Positions 38,491 through 48,100 of a stretch of DNA of 64,000 nt are shown here, one piece after another. Source of the stretch: Bacteroidetes Order II. bacterium (GTDB lineage: Bacteria > Bacteroidota > Rhodothermia > Rhodothermales > UBA2364). The stretch covers positions 54,009-118,008 of the forward strand of contig JAEUSQ010000014.1 of assembly GCA_016788705.1 (NCBI GenBank), written 5' to 3'. Numbering within the stretch: the stretch's first letter is position 1; every line of letters begins with the position of its first letter. Position numbers and translations under genes: made by a program. The notes beneath the pieces were generated by a model, which had not been told where the DNA came from, searched no databases, and saw only the letters and a list, made by a program, of their open reading frames with translations.

Positions 38491-40299
38491 ATGCGTAAAA
38501 TCATCCTCATATTTTTGGATATTTTTGTTGGCGTTGTCGTGCTTGGCGTATTCGTGAACATTCTTTCTGATTTGGATTTTCCTCCAAAATGGTTCAAAGT
38601 CAACGGATATTATGTTTGGGCTACGTTCTTACCTTTCATTCTACTTTGGGTTTATCTTCGTTTTTTGCAAGACAAACTAAATGCTCCTTCCAAGAAACCC
38701 AAAACGCTTTTAGACAAAGCCAAAGCCCATTACCAAAAACGCACCGAGCAGAAACTCATGAAGCGTTTGCCTGTAACGCTCACGCTTAAACCCAGCACCA
38801 CAGGCACAGACAAAGCATTTGCCGAGAAGTATTTCAAACAAGAGAAGCGCGACATTAAGCCCGAAGAATGGTTAGAAACGTTTGATGCACACAAAAAACT
38901 GCTGATGATTGGCAAGCCCGGCGCAGGAAAAACGATCTTGCTCTTAGACTTGGCGCTACAATTATGCCAACGCGCTGAACAAGACGACACGCAACCCGTT
39001 CCTGTGTGGCTAAACGTGGCAACGTGGCACGAAAACATCGCCGATAAAGAGATGAAACAAGGCTTTTTGCAGCGTTTTGGGTTTAATAACGCACCGAACA
39101 AAGCCCTGACCGACACGCTTGCCACCAAGTTGCCCTTTGTGCGTTGGCTCGGCGCTACCTTGAAGCACGATCCCATTTTCAGCCTCTTGCCCGATGAACT
39201 GCTTTCGTTGCTTCAACAAAGCAAAATCTGCCTCATGTTAGACGGCTTAGACGAAACCGCCCAAGCAGAACGCGCCTCGTTTTTGCAAGCGTTGGATAAA
39301 TTTTGCGGCGAATACCCCAATGTGCGCTATGTGCTGACTTCGCGTGTGGACGAATACGAAGATGTGAACGAAAACGCTTCGGTGAATGCCCAACTCGAAG
39401 TGCAACCGCTAACATGGCGCTCTATTCGTGCTTCGTTACAACGTGCCGAGCAAAAAGACCGCCCCGAAGCCCAAAACTTGATTAAGGCAGTGGAACACAA
39501 CGCCGCGTCGAACCAGGTTGTTACCACGCCGTATTACTTGAACTTGGCAATGGAATGTTACCAATTTCGCAGCGACGTACCAAAATGGATGGAAACGCAA
39601 AACCCCGAACTTTTAGCCGCCGAGATACAAGAGTATTTCATGGAAAAGCAGTTGGGTAGCGACAAAATCTTGCGCCACACGCTTTCATGGCTTGCCGCAC
39701 AGATGCAACCACGCAACAAGGTTACGTTTGAGCTGACGGACTTGCAACCCACGATGTTGGGAACGCGAAAATGGGTGTATGGGCTGATCGTCGGGCTGAT
39801 CTTCGGGCTGATCTTCGGGCTGATCTTCGGGCTGATCGTCGGGCTGATCGTCGGGCTGATTGATGCAGGAATGCGAACCGAATCGTTAGGATCACTACAA
39901 AAACCTTATACACGCTTAAAGGCTTCGTTATGGAATGAAGGATTGAAATGGGCGTTTATCTTTTTAATTGCACTACCACCTGCTGCCTACTTCCAAGCAC
40001 AATACAAAGGCTCAAATTTAGATTTTATTTCGTGGCTATGGGCAATGTTGCAAAACCCAAAACAACCGCTTGGCTTCATAGGTATTCCAATCGTTTTACT
40101 CATCTCAAACGCCTTCTTCCAGCATCTCTGCCTTCGGGTTGCGTTGTGGCTTGCGTATCGGTTTCCGCTTCGGTTGGTTACGGTGTTGGCGCGTGGCGTA
40201 GCGGCGAAGCTGTTGGAGCAAGACGGCGGCATTTGGCGGTTCAGGCATCAGAACTTGCGGGATGCGTTTGCGAAGATGGCTGCTGATAAAACGGCGTAG
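38491..40299 (+). CDS. Membrane-anchored NACHT-domain STAND NTPase
   Basis: A 602-residue protein. Two N-terminal helices (~3-25, ~41-60) are followed by a linker and a NACHT domain: Walker A 'GKPGAGKT' (141-148), Walker B 'LMLDGLDET' (~248-256) and sensor 'LTSRVDEYE'. A helical part ('SWLAAQMQPRN', 'ELTDLQPTML') leads to a run of GLI(V/F) repeats (~430-457), more helices (~487-502, ~527-558) and the tail 'WRFRHQNLRDAFAKMA', like the final helix of NACHT proteins. This architecture occurs in cyanobacterial and other uncharacterised NACHT proteins. Some bacterial NACHTs are antiphage; here that is inference. ATG at 38491 is chosen; TTG two codons earlier is unlikely. Confidence 0.85.
   Translation: MRKIILIFLDIFVGVVVLGVFVNILSDLDFPPKWFKVNGYYVWATFLPFILLWVYLRFLQDKLNAPSKKPKTLLDKAKAHYQKRTEQKLMKRLPVTLTLKPSTTGTDKAFAEKYFKQEKRDIKPEEWLETFDAHKKLLMIGKPGAGKTILLLDLALQLCQRAEQDDTQPVPVWLNVATWHENIADKEMKQGFLQRFGFNNAPNKALTDTLATKLPFVRWLGATLKHDPIFSLLPDELLSLLQQSKICLMLDGLDETAQAERASFLQALDKFCGEYPNVRYVLTSRVDEYEDVNENASVNAQLEVQPLTWRSIRASLQRAEQKDRPEAQNLIKAVEHNAASNQVVTTPYYLNLAMECYQFRSDVPKWMETQNPELLAAEIQEYFMEKQLGSDKILRHTLSWLAAQMQPRNKVTFELTDLQPTMLGTRKWVYGLIVGLIFGLIFGLIFGLIVGLIVGLIDAGMRTESLGSLQKPYTRLKASLWNEGLKWAFIFLIALPPAAYFQAQYKGSNLDFISWLWAMLQNPKQPLGFIGIPIVLLISNAFFQHLCLRVALWLAYRFPLRLVTVLARGVAAKLLEQDGGIWRFRHQNLRDAFAKMAADKTA
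39781..39864 (+). repeat. 12-bp in-frame tandem repeat coding a transmembrane segment
   Basis: Six direct copies of GGGCTGATCGTC or GGGCTGATCTTC and a seventh degenerate copy. Each unit codes Gly-Leu-Ile-Val/Phe. Units vary only at one base, so the array looks young and able to gain or lose units without a frameshift. Confidence 0.95.
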
Positions 40300-40356
40300 C
40301 GCTCTGTTCGTCGGCGCGAAGATTCAGCCATTCGAGCGCTTACTTTGCAAAATAGG

Positions 40357-40432
40357 GCAAGGGTGTAGCCCCACAATCTTTGTAGATCAATCAGTATTTC
40401 ACCACAACATAAGGGGCGTAGCCCTGACATCT
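40357..40432. repeat. Two REP-like palindromes upstream of the transposase gene
   Basis: Copies at 40357-40380 (degenerate, GGGTGTAGCCCC) and 40409-40432 (GGGGCGTAGCCCT...ATCTT). They have the same orientation as those in the left cluster. The second ends 8 bp before the transposase ATG. Confidence 0.75.
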
Positions 40433-40440
40433 TATACGAA

Positions 40441-40902
40441 ATGGCAAATACCTACACACAATTATACATTCAATTTGTTTTTTCCGTTAAAGGCAGACAA
40501 AACCTTATCAAAGAGGCATTTCGAGATGAATTAGAAAAAGTAATGTGTGGGATTGTAACCCATCAAAAATGTAAACCTCTTGCTATTTATTGCAATCCCG
40601 ACCACACGCATCTTTTCATTGGGTTGCATCCAACGATTTCGCCCTCGAAGTTAATGGAGCAAGTGAAATCAGGTTCGTCTAAATGGCTAAACGAAAAAAA
40701 TTACATACAAGGAAAATTCTCGTGGCAAGATGGATATGGCGCATTCACCTATTCTAAATCACACATTGACAAGGTTGTGAAATACATTTTGAATCAGCCC
40801 GAACATCACAAAAAACAATCCTTCAAGGATGAATATCTGAATTTGCTTGAAAAATTTGATGTGGATTATGACGCGCAATACCTGTTTGAATGGTACGAAT
40901 AA
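40441..40902 (+). CDS. IS200/IS605-like Y1 HUH transposase
   Basis: A 153-residue single-domain transposase. The HUH metal site is 'HTHLFI' (His55, His57), the 'GYGAFTYSKSHID' block follows, and the nucleophile is probably Tyr115 in 'VVKYILNQ'. These enzymes cut and join single-stranded DNA at hairpins; related REP-associated (RAYT) enzymes act on REP palindromes. REP-like palindromes lie on both sides, direct upstream and inverted downstream, which suits a substrate. No TnpB/IscB partner is present. The 3' end is duplicated at 41017-41061. It probably moves the nearby palindromes; that is inference. Confidence 0.9.
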   Translation: MANTYTQLYIQFVFSVKGRQNLIKEAFRDELEKVMCGIVTHQKCKPLAIYCNPDHTHLFIGLHPTISPSKLMEQVKSGSSKWLNEKNYIQGKFSWQDGYGAFTYSKSHIDKVVKYILNQPEHHKKQSFKDEYLNLLEKFDVDYDAQYLFEWYE

Positions 40903-40904
40903 AC

Positions 40905-41061
40905 AAGATTGCAGGGCTAGCGCCCCTTTGCCAATATTTGAAATCCTTTTCTACTAAGACATCAGGGCTAACGCCCCTTCCATCAATCAAAGCCGTAAGC
41001 AGATTTGGGAACATGATTTGAATGGCACGAATAAACAAGATTGCAGGGCTAACGCCCCTTT
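40905..41061. repeat. Three inverted REP-like palindromes downstream of the transposase
   Basis: Copies at 40905-40929, 40956-40979 and 41037-41061 have the form AAGAxxxCAGGGCTAxCGCCCCTT, the reverse complement of the units at the left. With the upstream copies they bracket the transposase gene in inverted orientation. Confidence 0.75.
41017..41061 (+). pseudogene. Duplicated 3' end of the transposase gene with its palindrome
   Basis: 45 bp nearly identical to 40885-40929, including the last transposase codons (FEW-x-E-stop) and the REP-like hairpin. It shows a second insertion of the element end, or a tandem duplication followed by decay. Confidence 0.6.
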
Positions 41062-41062
41062 T

Positions 41063-41244
41063 ATGATAAACGCCTTCCGATCCTTCGGATACGAAAGGGT
41101 TTTCCGTTCCACCTTTCGGCGTTCGTAGAACCCATAACCTTTCGGCGTTCGCAGCACCCGAAAGCGTTAACAACCCCGCGCCTCGGTTCAAACGATTTCC
41201 GATCCTTTGGATGCGAAAGGGTTTTTGCAGCACCCGAAAGCGTT
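41063..41244. repeat. Central copy of the composite island repeat
   Basis: 182 bp matching 38092-38270 in the same orientation with scattered substitutions. It lies just before the aminopeptidase P gene and separates the NACHT-transposase module from the peptidase-NACHT module. Confidence 0.85.
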
Positions 41245-41334
41245 CATAGTACCAAAACAGGGAAGTAGAATTTTCTGTTTGCCTTTTTTGTATCTTGTTC
41301 TTTTCCAATTCACTTATCTTAATGCGCGCTTCTT

Positions 41335-42756
41335 ATGTTCAAATATCTTGCTTTCTACTTGCTTTGTGCTTCTTGCGTGTTTGCACAAAACGAAATTCGT
41401 TATCAAACGGATTTTCCGCCCGAAGAATTTGCTGCACGATGGAATAAGGTCTATGATAAAATTGGGCAGAACGTTGCGATCATTCAATCGGCTGCCGAGC
41501 CATTAGACTATCGCGTGTTTCGTCAATCGAATGATTTTTATTACCTATGTGGACTTGAAACGCCCAATTCGTACTTGGTTTTAGATGGTCGCTCGCGTCG
41601 CGCAACCTTGTATTTACCTCACCGCGATCAGGGACGAGAGCGTAATGAAGGCAAGCGACTTTCCGCAGAAGATGGCGCAAAAGTGCGCGAATTGACGGGC
41701 GTTTTCTCAGTCTGGCCCATTGAGCAATTGGGGCGCGACTGGGTTTGGGGCAACTTGGTTCGACAACCGATGCCCGCGATTTTCACCCCATTCAGCCCTG
41801 CCGAAATTGGCAACGATGCCCGCGACCAATCTTTGGCGGCTTTTGCCAACAACAGCGCCGATCCTTGGGATGGCCGCCCTTCTCGTGAAGGTTGGTTCAT
41901 TGAGCGCTTGCAACAACGTTATCCGCAGTTGGCGGTGAAAGACCTTTCGCCGATCCTTGACGAAATGCGCATGATAAAATCTGAGCGCGAAATTGCCCTT
42001 ATCCGCCGTGCTTCTGAATTGGCGGCTCATGGCATTATGGAAGCGATGCGCTCTACGGAAGTGGGCGTGTATGAGTATCAGCTTGAGGCGGCGGCGCGGT
42101 ATATGTATCAAGTCAATGGTGCGCGGCGCGAAGGCTATTCCGCTATCGTCGGCGGGGGCAAAAATGCGTGGATGGGGCATTATTTCCACAATGATATGCC
42201 GCTCAAAGATGGCGACTTGGTGCTACTGGATTATGCGCCTGATTATAAATATTACACTTCCGACATCACCCGAATGTGGCCCGTCAATGGCAAATTTAGC
42301 CCCGAACAGCGCGAATTGTATGGTTTTATTATTGCGTATCGAGATGCCCTTTTGAAGCAGATTAGACCGAATCGTACCAGCAATGAAATCATGGATGCGG
42401 CGGCGGCAGAAATGAAAACGTACATCGAATCGCGGAAATGGTCGAAGCCCCATTATGAAGTAGCCGTTCGTAATGCGCTTTCGTTTCGTGGACATTTGTC
42501 GCATGGGGTGGGCATGAGCGTTCACGATGCAGCGAATTATCGGGCGCTTCCGCTTCAAAAAGGCATGGTGTTCTCGGTGGATCCGATGATTTGGGTTCCC
42601 GAAGAGCTGCTCTATGTGCGCATGGAAGAGGTGGTGGTCGTTACCGAAAAGGGGGTAGAAAACTTCACGGCTTTCATGCCAACAACGATTGAGGAGATCG
42701 AAGCGCTGATGAAAGAAACGGGTATTGTGCAGTTTAGAAAAGCACTCAAAAACTAA
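41335..42756 (+). CDS. Exported M24 family aminopeptidase P (Xaa-Pro aminopeptidase)
   Basis: A 473-residue metallopeptidase with a signal peptide ('LAFYLLCASCVFAQ'), so it acts in the periplasm or outside. M24 ligands are Asp299 ('LLDYAPDYK'), Asp310 ('SDITRMW'), His390 ('GHLSHGVGMS') and Glu431/432 ('VRMEEVVVV'). The fourth ligand, usually Glu in 'VEPG', is Asp416 in 'SVDPMIW', a variant I believe occurs in one branch. It cleaves an N-terminal residue before proline. Only 6 bp separate it from the M1 gene, so the two form an operon. GCG and CGC codons are frequent, as in the NACHT genes and unlike the flanking core genes. Confidence 0.9.
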   Translation: MFKYLAFYLLCASCVFAQNEIRYQTDFPPEEFAARWNKVYDKIGQNVAIIQSAAEPLDYRVFRQSNDFYYLCGLETPNSYLVLDGRSRRATLYLPHRDQGRERNEGKRLSAEDGAKVRELTGVFSVWPIEQLGRDWVWGNLVRQPMPAIFTPFSPAEIGNDARDQSLAAFANNSADPWDGRPSREGWFIERLQQRYPQLAVKDLSPILDEMRMIKSEREIALIRRASELAAHGIMEAMRSTEVGVYEYQLEAAARYMYQVNGARREGYSAIVGGGKNAWMGHYFHNDMPLKDGDLVLLDYAPDYKYYTSDITRMWPVNGKFSPEQRELYGFIIAYRDALLKQIRPNRTSNEIMDAAAAEMKTYIESRKWSKPHYEVAVRNALSFRGHLSHGVGMSVHDAANYRALPLQKGMVFSVDPMIWVPEELLYVRMEEVVVVTEKGVENFTAFMPTTIEEIEALMKETGIVQFRKALKN

Positions 42757-42762
42757 ATAGCC

Positions 42763-45015
42763 ATGCAAAACTTGATTTTCAGCCCTTGTTTAAAAGCAAA
42801 CGTCCAAACGAAGCATCGCACCAACATTTTCCTCGTTGCGAATATTTTTTCTGTTTTATCTATCTTCGTTTCCTCAATTTCTGCACAGCCCAAAGCGTTG
42901 TTTGAGGCAACGCCGTTTCCCGAAAAAACGCGCAATTATGATGTGCTGCATTATAAAATTGACCTCCGCTTGGATTTTGCACAAGAGGCCTTTTTCGGAG
43001 AAACAACGGTTTCTTTTCGCGCTTTACAAGACGGTCTGAAGAAAATCGAATTGGATGCAGAAACCTTTAGGGTTAAGGATGTACGCGACTTTCAGGGGAA
43101 AGCACTGAAATTTGAGTATGCGCCAAGTCTGCGACATCGGCAAGGCGGCTTGCAAATTGAATTGGGTAAATCGTTGAAATATGACGAAAAAGCTGCCGTT
43201 ACGATTCGATACGAAGCCATTGGCGTAAAGCCTGATCCTACTAAGTTTGGCATGTCGGCAGATTATGATTTAGGCTTGACCTTTAAAAAAGCGACGGAAT
43301 CGCGCAACGTTTTGGCCAATACGCTCTCTTTTCCCGAAGGTGCGCGGCATTGGTTTCCTTGTAATGACACGCCCAACGACAAAGCAAGTCAGGAACTCAT
43401 CGCGCACATTCCTGCTTCCATGAAGGCACTCTCGAATGGGAAACTAATATCCAACACGGTAAAAAATGGCGTTCGCTCGGTACATTGGAAGCAAGAAAAG
43501 CCCCATTCTACCTATCTTTCTGTGCTGGTGGTGGGCGATTATGCGGTTTTGCACGAGCAGTATAAAAAGGTGTCGCTTGGGTATTGGGTGTATCCCAAAG
43601 AGGTCCCAAATGCGATGCGCTCGTTCCATCAAACACCAAGCATCATGGCGTTTATGGAAGAACTTTTTGGTACCGCATTTCCTTGGGATAAAAACGATCA
43701 GATCACGATTCCAGGCATCGGCGGTGGGGCGGAAAGCACAGGTGCAACGGTTCTGGGCGAAAGTACGATCCACGATGAACGTGCCGATCCCGATTTTCCC
43801 AGCCATTGGCTGGTCGCACACGAAGCCGCGCATCAATGGTTCGGCAATCTCATCACCGCACGCGATTGGTCGGAAACATGGCTCAACGAAAGTTTTGCGA
43901 CCTTTGCCGAAAATGATTATATCCGTCATTCACTTGGCGAAAAAGAAGGGCAAAAATACCGCATGGACAAATGGAATGGCTATTTGCAAGAAACAAATAC
44001 GAAATATACGCGCCCCATGCGCTATCGCGGATTTACCATGCCCAACGAGCATTTTGACCGCCACACCTATCACAAAGGCTCAATCGTCTTGCATTATTTG
44101 CGTGCTGTCATGGGAAAAGACGCTTTCACCCGATCTTTGGCACTTTTTTTAAAACGCCACGCCTTCCAACCTGCAACGACAGAAGACTTGAAAGATGCCA
44201 TTAAAGATGCAACAGGGCAAAATCTCGATTGGTTTTTCAATCAATGGATTGACCGTGCAGGACATCCGAGTATTACGGTAAACTATGAATGGAACGAGGC
44301 GGAAAGGGTCGTGCAGTTAAATGTGTTACAAACACAAACGCTTTCGGAAGCCGTTCCGCTGTTCAATATCAAAACACAAGTCGAACTCGTTTTTTCCAAT
44401 GAAACCATCCGCGTTCCTTTCGAGGCGCAAAGTTTGAAAACGGGTATTTCTTATCGCATCAAACCTGAACATATTGGTAAACCACGCATCCGATTCGATC
44501 CTGACATGACGCTGCCAGCAGAAGTGCAATATGATGTATCCGAAGTTGAATGGCGCAAGATCCTTCAAGACGGAAATGTGCGCGACCAGCTTTTGGCGGT
44601 TGCATATTTTGGGAAAGACCTTGAAAAATATGCTTCGTTGTTACAAGAAACTGCGCAAAAAGCTCCGTTTTGGGCAATACGCCAAGCGGCAACCCAGGTT
44701 TTTGTGAATGCCTCCGATCCCAATCGCTTTGCTGATTTCTTCCGCGCACAACTGAACGATGCGCATTCACGGGTTCGTGTTTCGGCGGTTCGGGGACTTG
44801 CCGCAACCAAGCAAACGACGCATGCACCAACCCTCCGCACCCTTTTTACCAACGACAAGAGCTATTTGGTACAAGCTGAAGCACTTCGTGCCTTGGGCGC
44901 TTGCGGCAACCCATCGGATATTTCATTGTTGGAAGCGGCGCGAACAATGGCTTCGCCGCGCAATGTACTTCAAACTGCCGCCGATGAAGCGCTTCGGGTA
45001 TTGCGCAAGCCTTAG
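42763..45015 (+). CDS. Exported M1 family aminopeptidase with C-terminal HEAT-like repeats
   Basis: A 750-residue gluzincin zinc peptidase. A hydrophobic signal-like N-terminus (~25-42) precedes the beta-sandwich domain. The zinc site is complete: 'HEAAHQWFGN' (His353, Glu354, His357) and Glu376 in 'WLNESFATF'. The exopeptidase motif usually written GxMEN reads 'GGGAES' here (about 320-325), so the N-terminus-binding site is altered. The last ~150 residues form HEAT-like helical pairs. It may trim peptides with the M24 enzyme in the same operon. Composition resembles the NACHT genes. Confidence 0.9.
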   Translation: MQNLIFSPCLKANVQTKHRTNIFLVANIFSVLSIFVSSISAQPKALFEATPFPEKTRNYDVLHYKIDLRLDFAQEAFFGETTVSFRALQDGLKKIELDAETFRVKDVRDFQGKALKFEYAPSLRHRQGGLQIELGKSLKYDEKAAVTIRYEAIGVKPDPTKFGMSADYDLGLTFKKATESRNVLANTLSFPEGARHWFPCNDTPNDKASQELIAHIPASMKALSNGKLISNTVKNGVRSVHWKQEKPHSTYLSVLVVGDYAVLHEQYKKVSLGYWVYPKEVPNAMRSFHQTPSIMAFMEELFGTAFPWDKNDQITIPGIGGGAESTGATVLGESTIHDERADPDFPSHWLVAHEAAHQWFGNLITARDWSETWLNESFATFAENDYIRHSLGEKEGQKYRMDKWNGYLQETNTKYTRPMRYRGFTMPNEHFDRHTYHKGSIVLHYLRAVMGKDAFTRSLALFLKRHAFQPATTEDLKDAIKDATGQNLDWFFNQWIDRAGHPSITVNYEWNEAERVVQLNVLQTQTLSEAVPLFNIKTQVELVFSNETIRVPFEAQSLKTGISYRIKPEHIGKPRIRFDPDMTLPAEVQYDVSEVEWRKILQDGNVRDQLLAVAYFGKDLEKYASLLQETAQKAPFWAIRQAATQVFVNASDPNRFADFFRAQLNDAHSRVRVSAVRGLAATKQTTHAPTLRTLFTNDKSYLVQAEALRALGACGNPSDISLLEAARTMASPRNVLQTAADEALRVLRKP

Positions 45016-45040
45016 GGATGCTTAATACCTTTTATGCAAC

Positions 45041-45111
45041 AAAACCGCGCCCTGATCCTCGCAATGCGAAACTACCTTTCAGCGTTTGCAAAACCCAAAA
45101 GCATTAACAAA
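45041..45111. repeat. Decayed copy of the composite island repeat
   Basis: Fragments such as ACCGCGCCCTGATCCT and ACCTTTCAGCGTTTG match the composite repeats at 38092 and 41063 with many substitutions. It lies just before the second NACHT gene. Confidence 0.6.
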
Positions 45112-45113
45112 AC

Positions 45114-45148
45114 TAAATTCCGAAGCAACCATTTTCCGTATTTTCCTT
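45114..45148 (+). promoter_or_regulatory. Upstream motif shared by both NACHT genes, copy 2
   Basis: Matches 38452-38486 at 29 of 35 positions; the 13-bp core CGAAGCAACCATT is at 45121-45133 and TATTTT at 45139-45144. It ends 22 bp before the ATG of the second NACHT gene. Confidence 0.55.
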
Positions 45149-45170
45149 AACGATTTAGCACACCAAAGCG

Positions 45171-48100
45171 ATGATAATATCCATTGGACAAGACAAGAAA
45201 AAAATAGGTGAACACGGAAAAAACGTGTTACAAGGCATATTGAACAATTTAGATGACCTTGCCGACTTCAAATTTGGTAGCTTTTTGCGGGAGGCTTATA
45301 AGGACATTAAAGACAAAACACCCGAACAACAGGCTTTTTTATGGCTACAATCTGCGTTAATCGAGGCGTGGATTGAATGTTTGGAACAATATCATCGTGA
45401 TTATGCACTAGATGTGTCCTTGTACCGAAAAGAAGGCATTCTGGATGTGTTACAAGAAAGCTTCGAGATAAACGAAGAGTTTTACCAAAAACCCGATGAG
45501 CAGCCTTTTGTGAAAGCCGCGCAACGTAGTTTTGAAGCATGGTTGAAAAGGGAAGCGATGGCAGCCCGTTTGAAGGAAAAGTATGTATTGCAATATCCCA
45601 CCTTCGTAGCCAAAGCGTTGTACACCGCCTTACAAGCAACGCCAAGCCAAAGCGCGTTTATTGATCAAGCGCTGAACGATAAGTTTTTTCCGTATCAAAA
45701 GCGTGTGCTGCGCTGGCGCGAGCAACAACAAACGTGGAAGCAGCTCTACGAAACCGCAGATGCCTTTGGGAAAGAATTTGCGCTGAAAGAGGCGTACATC
45801 ATGCCCCGTTTTGTGCTATTTGCAGGGAAACAGCCACATGAATGGGGTTCGATGGGTGAAGATGAAATGGAAGAAGCATGGAAAAACAAGCAAGGCTTTC
45901 CCGACAACCCACGCTTACAACAAGAATGGCGGCGAAAACGCACCAAGCAATATCAATTTACAGCACCTTGCGACAACCCTGAAAACCATGATATACATAA
46001 GTTCCTACGCGCTTTTGCACAAGGAAAAATACGCAACCTGAACTTATCGAAGATAGATAAAGAAGCCCAAAATGCACGGCTTCTGCTCTTGCTCGGTCAT
46101 CCCGGACAAGGCAAAAGTTCCTGCTGTTTACGCTTTATGCACGACTTGGCGCAAGACGAAAGCACCGAAACGAAGCCGTTATACTTTGTGAAATTGCGCA
46201 ATCTTGAAGCACAAGACACATTCTGGGGAAGCCCTTTGCATAGCTTAAAGACCTGGTTTGCCCAAAAACACCGCCTCGATGATGCCGATTTTGAATTTAA
46301 GGAACATGGTATCTTGATTTTGGACGGCTTCGACGAGTTGTATATGCAGCAAGGGCGCGGCGATACCGATGTTAAAAGTTTCTTGGACGTATTGAGCGCA
46401 CAGTTGAAAGGCGAAGAATACCGCACCTTGCGCGTTTTGCTCACCAGCCGCACCATGTATGTTCCTTTGCACCAACTTGAACACCTTAAAACCGATGTCT
46501 TGGTCGCGCATTTAGCAGATTTGAGCTTTGAGGAACAGAAAAACTATGTGGCAACGTACCAAAACGCTACACAAAAAACAGCCTTGCCCTTAGCGGAGTT
46601 TTTGAATAATACTGATGATGATGACGACCTCTACCAAAATGTGTGCGAATTGCTGTCTCAACCGCTTTTGTTGCAAATGGTCGCCATGTCTGAAATGGCC
46701 ATTATGACAGGCATGAACCGTGCTACCTTGTACGAAGAATTGTTTGATAAACTCATTCAAAAAAGCATTGAGCGCGAACAACCCAAGATAGACAGTAAAG
46801 GCAAAAGCCGCTTAGGATCGCTTACGCCCCGAAAAGAAGCCGATCAGCAGATTGCGCGAAGTTTCTTGCGGGATATGGCCTATTTCATCTTCCTAAACCG
46901 CCACGAATACATCCGCCATACCGATTTTGATGATACCGAAGGGCTTTTGCGTAAAAGTGCCAATACCTTTGCCAAGGCCATTGGGCGCGAAAGCTTCAAG
47001 GACTTAGAAGCCGATTTACGAAGCCTGTTCTCGGCATTCTATTTTGTGCAAGTGCCAACCTCAGACAAAGATAAAGTTGCCGAAGCCAAAGAAGCACAAT
47101 ATGCCATTGAGTTTTTGCACAAGTCGCTTTGGGAATATTTGGCTGCGGAACGGCTTTTTACACGGATGTGCCGTATTTTGACCTTCAAAGATGAGGAAGC
47201 GAATTTTTATGATGCCAAAACCGTCTTGGCAAAACTGCACGAACTCCTTGCTTACAAATGGCTCTCGCCCGAAATTGTGCAGTACTTTCACGACATTTGC
47301 CACCGATACGCCAATAACCCCAACCACGACAAAGACCGCCACAAAATACGCCAGCGCCTCACCGAGCTATTGCCCAAACTGATCCGCCGCGACTTCGTTT
47401 CTGCCTTGACCGATGACGGCTTGCCACCCATCGAAGCGGCATTGAATACGTTTTATGCGGTTTGGATTTTGGGTACGAATTTGCTTTCCGAGCAAGAGAA
47501 ACAAACCTGGGATAGGGTTGTGGATGCGGAAATGGAAACGTATGAAAAAAGCGAAACCGCAAAAAAAGAACGCGCTGAATTGAATAAATTAAGGTATTGG
47601 GATTCGGCTAAAAAACGCGAAGTGATAGAGAAATATCGTGCGCCTTTGTACCAACGCATCGAAGCAAAACGCTTGGAACAAAAATTGGATGTTTTAATAA
47701 ATTGCCAAGAAGGGGAACGCAACAAAGTTTCGATTTTATTATTTGCCTTACGCCATCAACACCTCCAATTTAGCCAACAAAAATTGGGTGATTTAGACAC
47801 TTGGCAGTTTTCATTTGCCTATCAAAATTGGAAAAATGCGAATTGGGCGGGCGCAAATCTTGAAAGCGCAAATCTTGTAAGCGCAAATCTTTATCGCGCA
47901 AATCTTGAAAGCGCAAATCTTGTAAGCGCAAATCTTGTAAGCGCAAATCTTGTAAGCGCAAATCTTGTAAGCGCAAATCTTGTAAGCGCAAATCTTGATA
48001 GCGCAAATCTTTATCGCGCAAATCTTGATCGCGCAAATCTTGATCGCGCAAATCTTGTAAGCGCAAATCTTGTAAGCGCAAATCTTGATAGCGCAAATCT

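Noticed and set aside
39722..39913. Minus-strand frame with SARR repeats
   Set aside because: Antisense shadow of the 12-bp tandem repeat inside the first NACHT gene.
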